Below the pieces are notes generated by a model. That model did no database searches and had not been told where the DNA came from. It saw only the letters and a list, made by a program, of their open reading frames with translations. From Erythrobacter aurantius (GTDB lineage Bacteria > Pseudomonadota > Alphaproteobacteria > Sphingomonadales > Sphingomonadaceae), in contig NZ_CP090949.1 of the NCBI RefSeq assembly GCF_023823125.1, forward strand, positions 3,062,001 through 3,126,000: a DNA stretch of 64,000 bases. Direction: 5' to 3'. How positions within the stretch are numbered: position 1 is the first letter of the stretch; each line of letters opens with the position of its first letter. A program made the position numbers and the translations under genes. Of the stretch, positions 53,017 through 63,951 are shown piece after piece.

Positions 53017-54491
53017 CAGTTTGCCTCGCTCGCTGCGACCGGGGCCGCTTTCCAGAAATACCGGCGAAAGCCCCGCTTGGGGTCCTTGTCCTTGATGCGG
53101 AACACGAAGCGGACGGGCATGCCGACAGTCAGTTCGCCCGGCTCGAAATCGGTGAATTCCATCATGATGACTCCGCCGTCATCGAAGCCGACATTGCCGT
53201 AGATCAGCGGCGGATTGGGCGAGATCGCGAGCCAGTCCTCGGTGAAGGAGCGGATGAGCCCGATCTTGTCGCGGAAGGGTTCGTCCTCAAGCGTTCCAAA
53301 GCTGCGGCACTCGGGGTTCACGCAGGCTGGCCCCTTGGGAAACTGGCGCGTCCCACAGGCCGAACATTTCCCGCCAACGAACCCGGTTACCGTCTTGCGA
53401 TGGCGGTTGAAGGCCGAGAGCGAGGTGCGATTGTCGCGCTCGGCGCGGATGCCCCAATCCATCTCCACCTGATCGTTGAACGACAGGAAGCGGAGATAAT
53501 TGCCATCCTCGCGGCCATTGGCGATCTGGTCGGAGATCGGATTGACACTGGCGAAGGCAGCAATCGCCTCGGTCGTTTCGAGCAAGAGGCACTGCGCACC
53601 TTGCGCAAAGTTCGCGACAAGGATCACTTCCCCGGGCGCAGCTTGCTCAAGCGTGTGAGCCAGCAACAGCAGCGGGTGCGCGGTGCCGGTGTTCCCGCAG
53701 ACGCTGTCGAGCGGATCGACCAGCCGCGTTTCATCGAGGCCGCATTGCTTGAGGACCTGCCGAGATGCAGCTGCACCGATGCCAGCAAATACGATCCGGT
53801 CGATGCTGGCGGCGTCCTTGCCGGCCTTTGCGATGACACCACCGATGGCTTGGGGAAGAACCTTGGACTGCCCCTCATCCCTGATCCAGCGCTCCTCCGC
53901 GGCGTAGTCAAACTCGGCTTCGGCCGAGCGGTAATGGTCAATGAAGTCTTCTGCAGAGGTCGCCGTAGCGAGGCATTGTGCGATCACATCCTCGCTTCCG
54001 GTCGCGACTGCGGCGGCCCCATGGCCGAGCTGCATTTCGGCTGCCGAACCGGGCCTGGTCGCGCGCCGGTCGGCGGCTACCGTAAGCGCAGGTTCGCCAT
54101 GCGAAAGCGCGTTAATCAGTCCTGCAAGCCCTGCTCCGAGCGATCCACCCAGATCGAGGCACCGCAGATCCGAGTCAAGACCGAGCGCCTCGCTTGCGAG
54201 CACCGAATTCGAACGGTCGGCAAAAGGCGCGGTGGTGCTCGCGAATTGCAGGAGTTCCGGCGCTCGATCGGGAGCAGCAGCGAGACACAGCCGTGCCGCT
54301 TCGACAGCCATGGTGATACTGTCTTCATCAGGCTTGCAGCTGGTGCGGTGCCCCTTGCCCATGCCTGCAAGTCCCGGAGCCGCCCATTTGACGGCCTCGG
54401 CAATTGCTTTGCGGGCCATCCGCGGCTGCGGCAGATATCCGGCTATCGAAGTAATGCCCGCTTGCGGCAATTGGGTCTCCATCCTCGTCAT
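53016..54491 (-). CDS. HMG-CoA-synthase-like domain fused to DUF35 OB-fold
   Basis: The protein has 491 residues. The first 330 look like a ketoacyl/HMG-CoA synthase fold (I-A-G-Y-L-P, D-S-V-C-G-N-T-G-T-A near 265). The last 140 are a DUF35 module with a Cys4 zinc ribbon (C-S-A-C-G and C-V-N-P-E-C near 375-395) followed by an OB-fold. DUF35 proteins usually stand beside thiolases as separate chains; here it is fused. It is the first gene of the operon, divergent from the SDR at 54595. ATG at 54491 is preferred to a GTG at 54494. Confidence 0.85.
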   Translation of the reverse strand: MTRMETQLPQAGITSIAGYLPQPRMARKAIAEAVKWAAPGLAGMGKGHRTSCKPDEDSITMAVEAARLCLAAAPDRAPELLQFASTTAPFADRSNSVLASEALGLDSDLRCLDLGGSLGAGLAGLINALSHGEPALTVAADRRATRPGSAAEMQLGHGAAAVATGSEDVIAQCLATATSAEDFIDHYRSAEAEFDYAAEERWIRDEGQSKVLPQAIGGVIAKAGKDAASIDRIVFAGIGAAASRQVLKQCGLDETRLVDPLDSVCGNTGTAHPLLLLAHTLEQAAPGEVILVANFAQGAQCLLLETTEAIAAFASVNPISDQIANGREDGNYLRFLSFNDQVEMDWGIRAERDNRTSLSAFNRHRKTVTGFVGGKCSACGTRQFPKGPACVNPECRSFGTLEDEPFRDKIGLIRSFTEDWLAISPNPPLIYGNVGFDDGGVIMMEFTDFEPGELTVGMPVRFVFRIKDKDPKRGFRRYFWKAAPVAASEAN

Positions 54492-54594
54492 CACGCGCCG
54501 CGTGGGCGCCTGTCGAGGGGTGCGATAAAAAGCAGGCTACTCAGATAAAACTCGTATCGCCCCCCGCCGAAGGTCGCATGTGCGGATCGCTCCA

Positions 54595-55452
54595 ATGCGA
54601 GCCTTTAGCGAACTGCGTGAGGCCAGCGCGCATGCTAGATTTCTCACTTCAAGGCGAACCTCCGCGCAAAGCCGGAGGACGGTTGGGAGAAGCGACATCA
54701 CACAGCAAAACGAAACGCTTTCGGGCAAGCGCGCGGTCGTCACCGGCGGCGCCAGCGGCATCGGCAAGGCCATCGTGGAGGCCTATGTCGCCGCCGGTGT
54801 AACGGTGCTTGCAGTCGATTTGCCGACCGCTTCATGGTCGAGCAGTGATGGTCTTGAGCGCAATGTCGCGCGGCTGGCGATCGACGTCACCAGCGATGAT
54901 GCCCCGACGGCGATTGCTGCGGCGGCAGTGGCTCAGCTGGGCGGGATTGATGTTCTGGTGAACAACGCCGGCGTCATGCGACCGGGCGGCGCCGATTCAA
55001 CGTCAGATGCAGACTGGCAGGTGATGCTTGCGGTCAATGTAACCGCTCCCTTCCGCATCACCCGCGAAGCCGTGCCGTATCTCAAGGTGAGCGGCAACGG
55101 GCGGATCATCAACACCGGCTCGATCATGTCGGAACTCGCAGGTCCCGCCAGCATCGCATATGTCACGACCAAGCACGCCATCGCCGGCATGACCAAGGCG
55201 ATGGCGATCGACCTCGGTCCGCTGGGCATCCGTGCGAACTTCCTGCAGCCCGGCGCGGTCGAGACACCGCTGTCCGCGCCGCATATGGCAGACCCTCAAT
55301 ATCTCGGCTTCTGGGAACGCAAGATCCCGCTCGGCCGCGTCGCCCAGCCTGAGGAGATTGCGCCGGTCGCGGTGTTCCTCGCCTCCGATGCCGCCGCCTA
55401 TATCTCAGGTGAAGGGCTGCGGATCGATGGCGGGGCGACTTACAACATCTAA
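54595..55452 (+). CDS. Short-chain dehydrogenase/reductase, N-terminus uncertain
   Basis: The core begins R-A-V-V-T-G-G-A-S-G-I-G, with N-N-A-G and Y-V-T-T-K (S-I near 12 before). The catalytic Tyr and Lys are present. From the ATG at 54595 the protein has 285 residues, about 40 more than usual before the Gly-rich loop; that part is Arg/Ser-rich and has no good start or binding site. An unrecognised internal start is possible. The stop TAA overlaps the convergent stop of the KstD-like gene by two bases. Confidence 0.8.
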   Translation: MRAFSELREASAHARFLTSRRTSAQSRRTVGRSDITQQNETLSGKRAVVTGGASGIGKAIVEAYVAAGVTVLAVDLPTASWSSSDGLERNVARLAIDVTSDDAPTAIAAAAVAQLGGIDVLVNNAGVMRPGGADSTSDADWQVMLAVNVTAPFRITREAVPYLKVSGNGRIINTGSIMSELAGPASIAYVTTKHAIAGMTKAMAIDLGPLGIRANFLQPGAVETPLSAPHMADPQYLGFWERKIPLGRVAQPEEIAPVAVFLASDAAAYISGEGLRIDGGATYNI

Positions 55453-57194
55453 CGCGCCTGCTGCGCGATGTGGTTCGCGGCGATGAAGGCAAACGTCATG
55501 GCGGGTCCGATTGTTCCGCCTGCACCGGGATAGCAATTGCCGAAAGGTGAACCCGAGCTGTTGCCGACCGCATAGAGATTGCCGATGGGCGCGCCGTCGG
55601 TCGCCAGCACCTGCGCCTGCGCGTTGGTCTTGAGGCCGCCCTTGGTGCCAAGGTCACCGAGGTCGATCCGCACGGCGTAGAATGGTCCCTGGTCAATCGC
55701 GCCAAAGCACGGGTTCGGTCCGCCGTGATCCTTGCCAAAGAAGCGGTCAAAGCCGTTCTCGCCGCGCCCGAAATCCTCATCCTTCCCGGTCTTCGCAAAG
55801 CCGTTCATCCGCTCAACCGTGGCGCTGAGCGCCTCGGGCGGCACGCGCATTTTCGCAGCAAGGGCATGAATATCATCCGCCTTGAAAATATAGCTGTCCC
55901 ACCACTCCTGTGGGATCTTGCGGTCGGGCATGATGAAGTCGGGAAGGATCGGCCCGCATGGATACTGGCGGCGGAACTTGGCGTCGAACACCAGCCAGCA
56001 CGGCAGGTTCGCCCCCGTCGCCTCGTAATCAGCGATCATCGCCTGCCCGAACTCGTCGTAGGAGCAGCTTTCGTTGACGAAGCGTTTGCCGAGCTGGTTG
56101 ACGCACAGGCTGAAGGGGTGACGGTGGTCGAAATACATCGGCACCGCGACGTCGAGATTGGGGATGGTGACCGAGGGCAGTTGCATGCTCGGTGCCCACC
56201 AGTTTGCAGACAGGCTTTCGGTCGCCGCACCCGCTTCCTCGCCGCAACGCAGCCCGTCGCCGACGTTCATGTTCGCCGGAGACAGGCTCCAGTTGCGGTC
56301 TGTCTTGACCGGCAAGAGTTGATCGCGCAGCGTCTGATTCTGCTCATGCCCGCCAGCCGCGACGATCACGCCGCGCTTCGCAGCAAAGCGCACCCGTTCG
56401 CCGCGCGTTTCAGCATCGACCGCGACGATCTTGCCCTCTTCGAGCACCAGCCCGGTCATGCCGCAGTCGTAGATCAGCGGTATCTTCCGCTCGAGCATGG
56501 CGCGGCGCAACCCGCCCACCAGCGCACGGCCCATCGTCAACCGGCGGTCCTGACTGGTCTTGCGCCGCCAGCCGATATCGAGCCAGTATTTCGCGAGCAT
56601 CTTGGCGGCGGTCCATTGCCAACCCTTCGCGCGTTCGGAAAGGCTGAAGGACTGTTCGAGATTGAGCGCATAGCGCCCGAACAGCTTGTAGCTCAGCGGC
56701 GACTCGCGCAGCCGGAAGAACTCCTCACCGAGCTTCGCGCCATCAAGCTCGAGCGGAAACAGCGACCGGCCGCTGCTCGCCCCCGGTGCGCCCGCGATGT
56801 AATCGGGAAAGCCGGGAACCGAAACCATCGGCACCCCAATCTTGCCGAGGTAGGCCACCATCTCAAACCCGTTGTCGACATAGGCCTCCAGCTTGTCGGG
56901 CCGGTAGTCGCCTTTGCTCACTGCGTTGAGATAGGTAAGGGCCTGGTCGCGGTCGTCAGGCTTCTGCGCCAGACCATTGAGCGGAATCCATATCCCTCCG
57001 CCCGAAGTCGCAGACGTGCCACCATGGCGCGACGATTTTTCGATGACGACAGGCTTTAGGCCTGCATCATGCAGGCGCACCGCGGCAAGAAGACCTCCTG
57101 CCCCCGAACCGCAGACGACGACATCGAACTCCTCGACCGTTTTGACCTCGCGAGCGTCTGCGGTAGCGGCGTCGGGTGTCTGAGATTGCGCCAT
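55449..57194 (-). CDS. KstD-like FAD-dependent dehydrogenase
   Basis: The 581-residue protein has D-V-V-V-C-G-S-G-A-G-G near 24-34, E-K-S-S-R-H-G-G-T-S-A-T-S-G-G-G-I-W near 52-69, and the C-terminal L-Y-A-V-G-N-S-S-G-S near 545. This is close to 3-ketosteroid-1-dehydrogenases and related enzymes. It starts 3 bases after the SDR on the same strand. It would introduce a double bond in a ring next to a carbonyl. It is the last gene of the operon from 63920. Confidence 0.88.
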   Translation of the reverse strand: MAQSQTPDAATADAREVKTVEEFDVVVCGSGAGGLLAAVRLHDAGLKPVVIEKSSRHGGTSATSGGGIWIPLNGLAQKPDDRDQALTYLNAVSKGDYRPDKLEAYVDNGFEMVAYLGKIGVPMVSVPGFPDYIAGAPGASSGRSLFPLELDGAKLGEEFFRLRESPLSYKLFGRYALNLEQSFSLSERAKGWQWTAAKMLAKYWLDIGWRRKTSQDRRLTMGRALVGGLRRAMLERKIPLIYDCGMTGLVLEEGKIVAVDAETRGERVRFAAKRGVIVAAGGHEQNQTLRDQLLPVKTDRNWSLSPANMNVGDGLRCGEEAGAATESLSANWWAPSMQLPSVTIPNLDVAVPMYFDHRHPFSLCVNQLGKRFVNESCSYDEFGQAMIADYEATGANLPCWLVFDAKFRRQYPCGPILPDFIMPDRKIPQEWWDSYIFKADDIHALAAKMRVPPEALSATVERMNGFAKTGKDEDFGRGENGFDRFFGKDHGGPNPCFGAIDQGPFYAVRIDLGDLGTKGGLKTNAQAQVLATDGAPIGNLYAVGNSSGSPFGNCYPGAGGTIGPAMTFAFIAANHIAQQAR

Positions 57195-57197
57195 GAT

Positions 57198-57973
57198 CTA
57201 CAGGCTGTAGCCTCCGTCGAGCGTAAGCGACTGGCCGGTAACAAAGCGGGCGCGGTGCGAGGCGAAGAACAGCACAGCCTCGGCCACCTCCTCAGCCGTC
57301 CCGAGCCGCTTCAGCGCTGAGTTGCGGATCGCGGCGTCGATATATCGCTGATCGTAAAACTCACCCTGCAACTTGCGGAACAGACCTGCGTCGATCAGCC
57401 CGAGCTGAACCGCGTTTGCGCGAATCCCGTTGCGCCCTTCCTCGCGCGCGATGCCGGTGATGAGCGCTTGATTGGCGGCCTTGGGGATGACCGATAGCCC
57501 ATCCTTGTTTGGCCAGCGGTTGAGGCCCGTCGTCCCGATGGTGACAAAGCTCCCGCCCTTCTCGCGCATATGCGGCAGGAGCGCGTGAACGACGTGGAAA
57601 AAGCCGTGCACATCAGCCTCCATCACGCGCGTGAACTCTTCGATATCAAGCTCACCGATGAACTTCATCGCGATGTGCGAACCGGCGGCATTCACGACCG
57701 TGTGGACACGCCCAAATCGCGCGATCACGGCATCGCGGGCCACCGCAACCGCGTTCGCATCGGTAACCGCGAGGGGCAGAGCCATAACAGCGCGTCCCGC
57801 CGCTTCGACATCCGCTACTACTGACTGCGCCGCCTCGCCATTGGTGCGATAGGTGAGCGCGACGTCGGTGCCCGCTTCAGCCAGTGCCTTGCAGATCGCC
57901 TGCCCGATCCCGCCGCTTCCGCCGATCACAAGCGCGCAACCATCCTGATCGGGAAAGTCGAAAGAGGGCGCCA

Positions 57974-57974
<1 letters not shown>
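57198..57974 (-). CDS. SDR-fold protein lacking the catalytic tyrosine
   Basis: The 258-residue protein has a normal Gly-rich loop (G-G-S-G-G-I-G at 18-24), N-A-A-G near 95 and a C-terminal L-D-G-G-Y. At the active site the YxxxK motif reads S161-V-I-P-K165: the Lys stays but the Tyr is Ser. The fold and NAD(P) binding are thus kept while the normal hydride-transfer chemistry may be lost or changed. It begins in a TGATG overlap with the acyl-CoA dehydrogenase gene. Confidence 0.85.
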
Positions 57975-59131
<1,157 letters not shown>

Positions 59132-59271
59132 TCGGTTCCCCCAAATGCCGGAATGTCGCCCCGTGAAAGGCACGAGAGTGATCGTGCGCGAACAGAAGCG
59201 CTTCCATTGCTGACAGTGCTAGCGGCGAGGTTGGCTCACTATGAACTCGTTTTAGGTCCGATCAGCGATCG

Positions 59272-60417
59272 CTAGCGCCTGAGCACCAGCGCGCCGTTGG
59301 GCGTGCTGTCGCAGGAGGTGACAAGGCAGGTTTCGCAATCGGCAATCTGGCTGAGCGCATCGCCGCGCAATTGCTTCACCGCTTCGGTGAAAAGGTTCAT
59401 GCCGTGGAGATAGACTTCGGAAAGGCTGCCTCCCGATGTGTTGATCGGCAACCGCCCTCCGGCGCGCAAATGGCCGTCCGCAGCGAAGTTTCCTGCTTCT
59501 CCTCTGCCGCAGAAACCATAGGCCTCCAGCGTGAACAATACGAGGGGCGCAAAGGCGTCATAGATTTGCGCGACGTCGATTTCGGAAGGGCCGATATCGG
59601 ATTGGCGCCACAGGTTGCTGGCGCAAGGCCACGATGAACTGCGCAGCGGATCGAGGCCGTGGAAGTCGGTCATCAGCTGATGCTGAGCGGCCATTCCTTG
59701 CGAGAAAGCGTGGATGAGGATTGGTGCATGGGGGCAATCCGCCGCCCGCTCCGCACGGGTGAGCACAAGTGCGATCGCGCCGTCGCTTTCAAGGCAATTG
59801 TCGAACAGGCAGAGCGGGTCGGAGATCATCCGCGCGCCGAGATATTGCTGCATGGTCAGCTCACGGCCGTGCATCAGCGCACGCGGGTTCGCATGGGCAA
59901 ATTCGCGCATCGAGAGCGCCACATGGGCGAGCTGCTCACGCGTGAGGCCATATTCGTGCATGTAGCGCCGGGTCAGCACCGCCACTTCGTCGACCGGACG
60001 GACGATGCCTTGCGGGCGGCTCCATTTCCAGTGGTCGGTGACCACCGGATTGACCCCCGCCCACAGTCGCTTCGAAGGGTCGCCGCGTTTGCGCGAGCGC
60101 CAGATCACGCCGACATTGGCCACGCCAGCGGCAATCGCCAGCGCCAGTTGCCCCACCGCGCCGCAGCCCGCCCCACCGCCGTGCGGTGACTGCGAGAGGA
60201 AGTGCACATCGCCCATCCCCACTGCGCGGGCGAATTCAAACTCGGGCGTCTCTTCGTAGGTATAGCAAGTGAGAGCATCGACTTCGCTTGGCGCTATGCC
60301 CGCATCATCGAGCGCCGCCTTGATCGCTCTGCAACCGAGCTGGAACTCGCTCTCCGGCAGGTTGCGGGCAAATTCGGTTTCCCCGATCCCTACGATGGCG
60401 GTCGCATCCTTGAACAT
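59272..60417 (-). CDS. Thiolase-like/Ltp2-type aldolase
   Basis: The 381-residue protein begins A-I-V-G-I-G-E-T-E-F-A-R and has H-G-G-G-A-G-C-G-A-V near 90. Near the end N-T-S-G-G-S-L-S-E-V-Y-L-H-G-M-N replaces the G-H-P motif, as in Ltp2-type aldolases that split side chains by retro-aldol cleavage. The upstream frame belongs to shadow sequence; the ATG at 60417 lies 8 bases after the oxidoreductase gene and is used. The aldolase reading is inference from the motif. Confidence 0.82.
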   Translation of the reverse strand: MFKDATAIVGIGETEFARNLPESEFQLGCRAIKAALDDAGIAPSEVDALTCYTYEETPEFEFARAVGMGDVHFLSQSPHGGGAGCGAVGQLALAIAAGVANVGVIWRSRKRGDPSKRLWAGVNPVVTDHWKWSRPQGIVRPVDEVAVLTRRYMHEYGLTREQLAHVALSMREFAHANPRALMHGRELTMQQYLGARMISDPLCLFDNCLESDGAIALVLTRAERAADCPHAPILIHAFSQGMAAQHQLMTDFHGLDPLRSSSWPCASNLWRQSDIGPSEIDVAQIYDAFAPLVLFTLEAYGFCGRGEAGNFAADGHLRAGGRLPINTSGGSLSEVYLHGMNLFTEAVKQLRGDALSQIADCETCLVTSCDSTPNGALVLRR

Positions 60418-60425
60418 GGCGGGCG

Positions 60426-63400
60426 CTATTCCGCCGCTTCGAGCATCTGCGGCTCTGGTCCGGGATCGAAATATTCTGCCATGAGCGCGTCGAGATGCGC
60501 GCGGGCCCTTTTTAGGTGCTCTTCCTTGACGACGCCATAGCCGCGAATGCCCTCGGGCCATGCCGCGATGGCGACTGCGGTGCCATAACGCGCCGCGTCG
60601 ATGTCGACAAAGACACGCCGCATGGTGGCAAAATATTCGTTGATAAGTTCTCGCTCGATGCGGCGATGAGGATCGTAGCCGAAGGGGTCGAGTGCGGTAC
60701 CGCGCAGGAACTTGAGGCGCGCGAACAGCGCATAGCCCCTCGTCATCCACCCGCCAAATCGGCGCTTGCGATAGCGGCCAGTGGCGGGGTCCTTGCGGCC
60801 GAAAATTGGCGGCGCCATGTGGAACTCGAGCTTGAGGTCGCCCTCAAACTCGGCTTCCAGCGCGCGTTTGAAGCTTCCGTCGACGTAGAGCCGCGCGACC
60901 TCGTACTCGTCCTTATAGGCCATCAGCTTGTGCAGATAGCGCGCGGTCGTAGCAGTTAGTTCCTTGCCCTTTTGGGCGAGCACCGCGTCGGCTTCCTGTG
61001 CGTGTTCAACAAGATCGCGGAACCGGTTGGCATAGGCCTGATCCTGATAGGCGACGAGATCGTCTTCAAGCCGAGAGACAAGCGCATCGACGCTTTCAGT
61101 TTTACCTGCAACGTCTTGCTTGTCGGCAAAGGCAACGCCCTCAACGAATTCGGGATGCGCCGCCGCAAGCCGCCCCCAAGCTAGTGCCGCGCGGTTCATC
61201 GCGAGGCCGACATCGTTGAGTTCGAGCGCGCGGTCGAGCGCTTCAAGCCTGATTGGCATCCAGCCCTTCTGCAAAGCATATCCGACCAGGAAAAGGTTTG
61301 CGCCGATCTCGTTCCCGAGCAGCGTAGTGGCGAGGGTTCCGGCATCGACGAAGGCGCTGTTGGCGCTGCCCGTCGCCTCTTCGATGGCGGCGATCATGCC
61401 CTTCGCGTCGAGGTCGAGATCGGGGTTGCTTGCGAAGGCCGAGGTCGGTGTCACCCGCGTGTTCACCACCGCGCGCGTGCGGCCCTGCCTAATCTTGCTC
61501 ATCGGCTCCATGCCCGATGTGACCACCACGTCGCAGCCGAGAATCAGGTCGGCCGCTACGATCCGCGTCGCGTGAAGCCGGTCGGGTGAGGCGGCTACGC
61601 GAACATGGCTGCTGACCGGGCCGTTGCGCTGGGCGAGACCTGCCACGTCGAGCACCGAACAGCCTTTGCCCTCTAGATGTGCCGCCATGCCGAGCAGTGC
61701 ACCCACCGTCACCACGCCTGCCCCGCCAATCCCGGTAACAAGCAGGCTGAAAGGCGCATCGACAGCCAGGGCCTCGGGCGCAGGCAGCTCATCGAGCAGG
61801 CGCAGGGCCTCATCCGAGAGCATTGCGCCCTTGCTCGCGCTGCGCTTGCGCGGAGTGCCATTGTGCACCGTCACGAAGCTGGGGCAGTAGCCCTTGGTGC
61901 AAGAAAAATCCTTGTTGCAGGCGGACTGGTTGATCCGTCGCTTGCGACCGAATTCGGTCTCTACTGGTTCGATGGCAATGCAGTTCGACTGCACCCCGCA
62001 ATCGCCGCAGCCTTCGCACACGCGCGGGTTGATGAAAATGCGCCGCGCCGGATCAACCGCGAGGCCGCGCTTGCGGCGGCGGCGAAGTTCGGTCGCACAG
62101 AACTGTTCATAGACAATAGCAGTGACGCCAGAGACTTCACGTATGTCGCGCTGCACCGCATCGAGATCGTCGCGGTGGTGGATCGTCACACCCGGCGCGA
62201 AGTCGTAGCCAGAGCGATATTTGTCGATATTGTCGCTGACGAGCGCGATGCGCCGCACGCCTTCTGCGTGGAGCTGGCGCGTCATCTCATCGACCTTGAC
62301 GCTGCCTTCTATCGCCTGCCCGCCGGTCATCGCAATCGCATCGTTGACGAGGATCTTGTAGGTGATGTTGACGTCTGCAGCGATCGCTGCGCGGATCGCC
62401 ATCATGCCCGAGTGGTAATAGGTCCCATCGCCAAGGTTCTGAAAAATGTGCCCCTTGCGGGTGAAGGGCGACAGCCCAATCCACGGCACACCCTCGCCGC
62501 CCATCTGGAACAGCGTCGGCGTGTTCCGCTGCGGAAGGAAGGTCGCCATGCCGTGACACCCGATCCCGCCGAATGCCATGCTGCCATCGGGGAGCTTGGT
62601 CGAGGTGTTGTGCGGACAGCCTGCGCAAAAGCTCGGCATCCGCATCAGCCCGCTGCCCGGAGCCCCGTTCGCCTTGGTTTGACCCGAAGGCGTGGTCCAT
62701 CCCTCGACCCCCAGCCGCGCCAGCAGTCCCCCTAGGAGCGGAACCAGAAGGTCAGCATTCAGTTCCGCCTCGGAGGGAATCAGCGGCGCACCGCCCTCGT
62801 CCTGCTTACCCAACAGAATCGGCGCTGAGGCGTCGTTGACCAGCAGTGCTGCCAGCTGTTGCTCGATGACCGACCGCTTCTCCTCGACCACGAGCACCCG
62901 CTCAAACCCCTGCACGAATTCACCGATGAGGTCGGGCTCGAGCGGCCAGGGCATCGCCACCTTGAACACCCCCACACCGCTCGCCTTGCAGGCCGCAGGA
63001 TCGAGCCCGAGTTCCTCGAGTGCCTGCATCACGTCGAGATGCGCCTTGCCGGTCGTCACAATCCCCAAGCGCTTGTGCTCAGGATCGATCACTGCCCGGT
63101 TCAAACGGTTGGCTTTTACATAGGCCTTCACTCGCGGGATACGCTGCGCGTAGTGGCGCTGCTCGGCGATGGCCGGATGGATGCCCCATTTGGCGTTGAG
63201 ATCTGCGCCCTCTCCCCCTTCGGGAAGTTCAATCGAAAGCGCATCCGGATCGACCGCAACCGAGGCCGAGCTTTCGATCGTGTCGGTAACGCATTTCATC
63301 CCGATCCAGCACCCCGACCAGCGCGAAAGCGCAAAGCCATGGAGGCCGAAATCGAGATAGTCCTGCACCGAGGCGGGATTGAAATAGGGCATACCGAAAT

Positions 63401-63920
63401 GGATCAGCGCATGGTCGCTCTGATGCGCCACGGTCGAGGACTTTGCCCCGTGATCGTCGCCGACGAGGACGATAACGCCACCGCTTTTAGAAGAGCCCGA
63501 ATAGCTCCCGTGCTTGAGCGCATCGCCCGCGCGATCTACCCCCGGCCCCTTGCCATACCACAGCGCAAACACCCCGTCATAGCGTTGCTCACCGACGAGG
63601 TCAGACTGCTGTGATCCCCACACCGCAGTAGCCCCCATCTCTTCATTCAGGCCGGGGCGAAAGACGATATGGTTCTGATCGAGGTAGCTTTGCGCGGCCT
63701 TCAATGTGGTGTCGTATCCGCCCAGCGGCGAGCCGGTATAGCCAGAGATGAAACCGGCAGTATTGAGCCCTGCGGCCAAGTCGCGTTGGCGCTGCATCAT
63801 CGGCAATCGGACGAGCGCCTGTGAGCCAGACAGATACACCCGCCCCGATGCCTTGGTGTAGCGATCTTCGAGCTTGTAGTCCGCCAGCGGAGAAAGCAGC
63901 GCGTCGGTTGGCGTAGTCAC
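60426..63920 (-). CDS. Indolepyruvate ferredoxin oxidoreductase-like fused enzyme
   Basis: The protein has 1164 residues. It combines the pyrimidine-binding part near the start (G-Y-T-G-S-P-L-G-G-Y), a thiamine diphosphate domain (F-C-A-G-C-P-H-N, G-I-G-C-H-G near 430-460), a Cys-rich cluster region (C-E-G-C-G-D-C near 650), and the gamma part (G-I-G-G-A-G-V-V-T-V near 735). The start is GTG at 63920. It would convert a 2-oxoacid to an acyl-CoA. It heads the operon to 55449. Confidence 0.92.
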   Translation of the reverse strand: MTTPTDALLSPLADYKLEDRYTKASGRVYLSGSQALVRLPMMQRQRDLAAGLNTAGFISGYTGSPLGGYDTTLKAAQSYLDQNHIVFRPGLNEEMGATAVWGSQQSDLVGEQRYDGVFALWYGKGPGVDRAGDALKHGSYSGSSKSGGVIVLVGDDHGAKSSTVAHQSDHALIHFGMPYFNPASVQDYLDFGLHGFALSRWSGCWIGMKCVTDTIESSASVAVDPDALSIELPEGGEGADLNAKWGIHPAIAEQRHYAQRIPRVKAYVKANRLNRAVIDPEHKRLGIVTTGKAHLDVMQALEELGLDPAACKASGVGVFKVAMPWPLEPDLIGEFVQGFERVLVVEEKRSVIEQQLAALLVNDASAPILLGKQDEGGAPLIPSEAELNADLLVPLLGGLLARLGVEGWTTPSGQTKANGAPGSGLMRMPSFCAGCPHNTSTKLPDGSMAFGGIGCHGMATFLPQRNTPTLFQMGGEGVPWIGLSPFTRKGHIFQNLGDGTYYHSGMMAIRAAIAADVNITYKILVNDAIAMTGGQAIEGSVKVDEMTRQLHAEGVRRIALVSDNIDKYRSGYDFAPGVTIHHRDDLDAVQRDIREVSGVTAIVYEQFCATELRRRRKRGLAVDPARRIFINPRVCEGCGDCGVQSNCIAIEPVETEFGRKRRINQSACNKDFSCTKGYCPSFVTVHNGTPRKRSASKGAMLSDEALRLLDELPAPEALAVDAPFSLLVTGIGGAGVVTVGALLGMAAHLEGKGCSVLDVAGLAQRNGPVSSHVRVAASPDRLHATRIVAADLILGCDVVVTSGMEPMSKIRQGRTRAVVNTRVTPTSAFASNPDLDLDAKGMIAAIEEATGSANSAFVDAGTLATTLLGNEIGANLFLVGYALQKGWMPIRLEALDRALELNDVGLAMNRAALAWGRLAAAHPEFVEGVAFADKQDVAGKTESVDALVSRLEDDLVAYQDQAYANRFRDLVEHAQEADAVLAQKGKELTATTARYLHKLMAYKDEYEVARLYVDGSFKRALEAEFEGDLKLEFHMAPPIFGRKDPATGRYRKRRFGGWMTRGYALFARLKFLRGTALDPFGYDPHRRIERELINEYFATMRRVFVDIDAARYGTAVAIAAWPEGIRGYGVVKEEHLKRARAHLDALMAEYFDPGPEPQMLEAAE

Positions 63921-63951
63921 AGGGAGAGCTCCATGGGTTCCTCACGACAGC

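Noticed and set aside
60418..60750. N-terminal 111-codon extension of the thiolase-like gene
   Set aside because: The sequence is Arg/His-rich shadow of the oxidoreductase gene in another frame, while the ATG at 60417 starts the family N-terminus.
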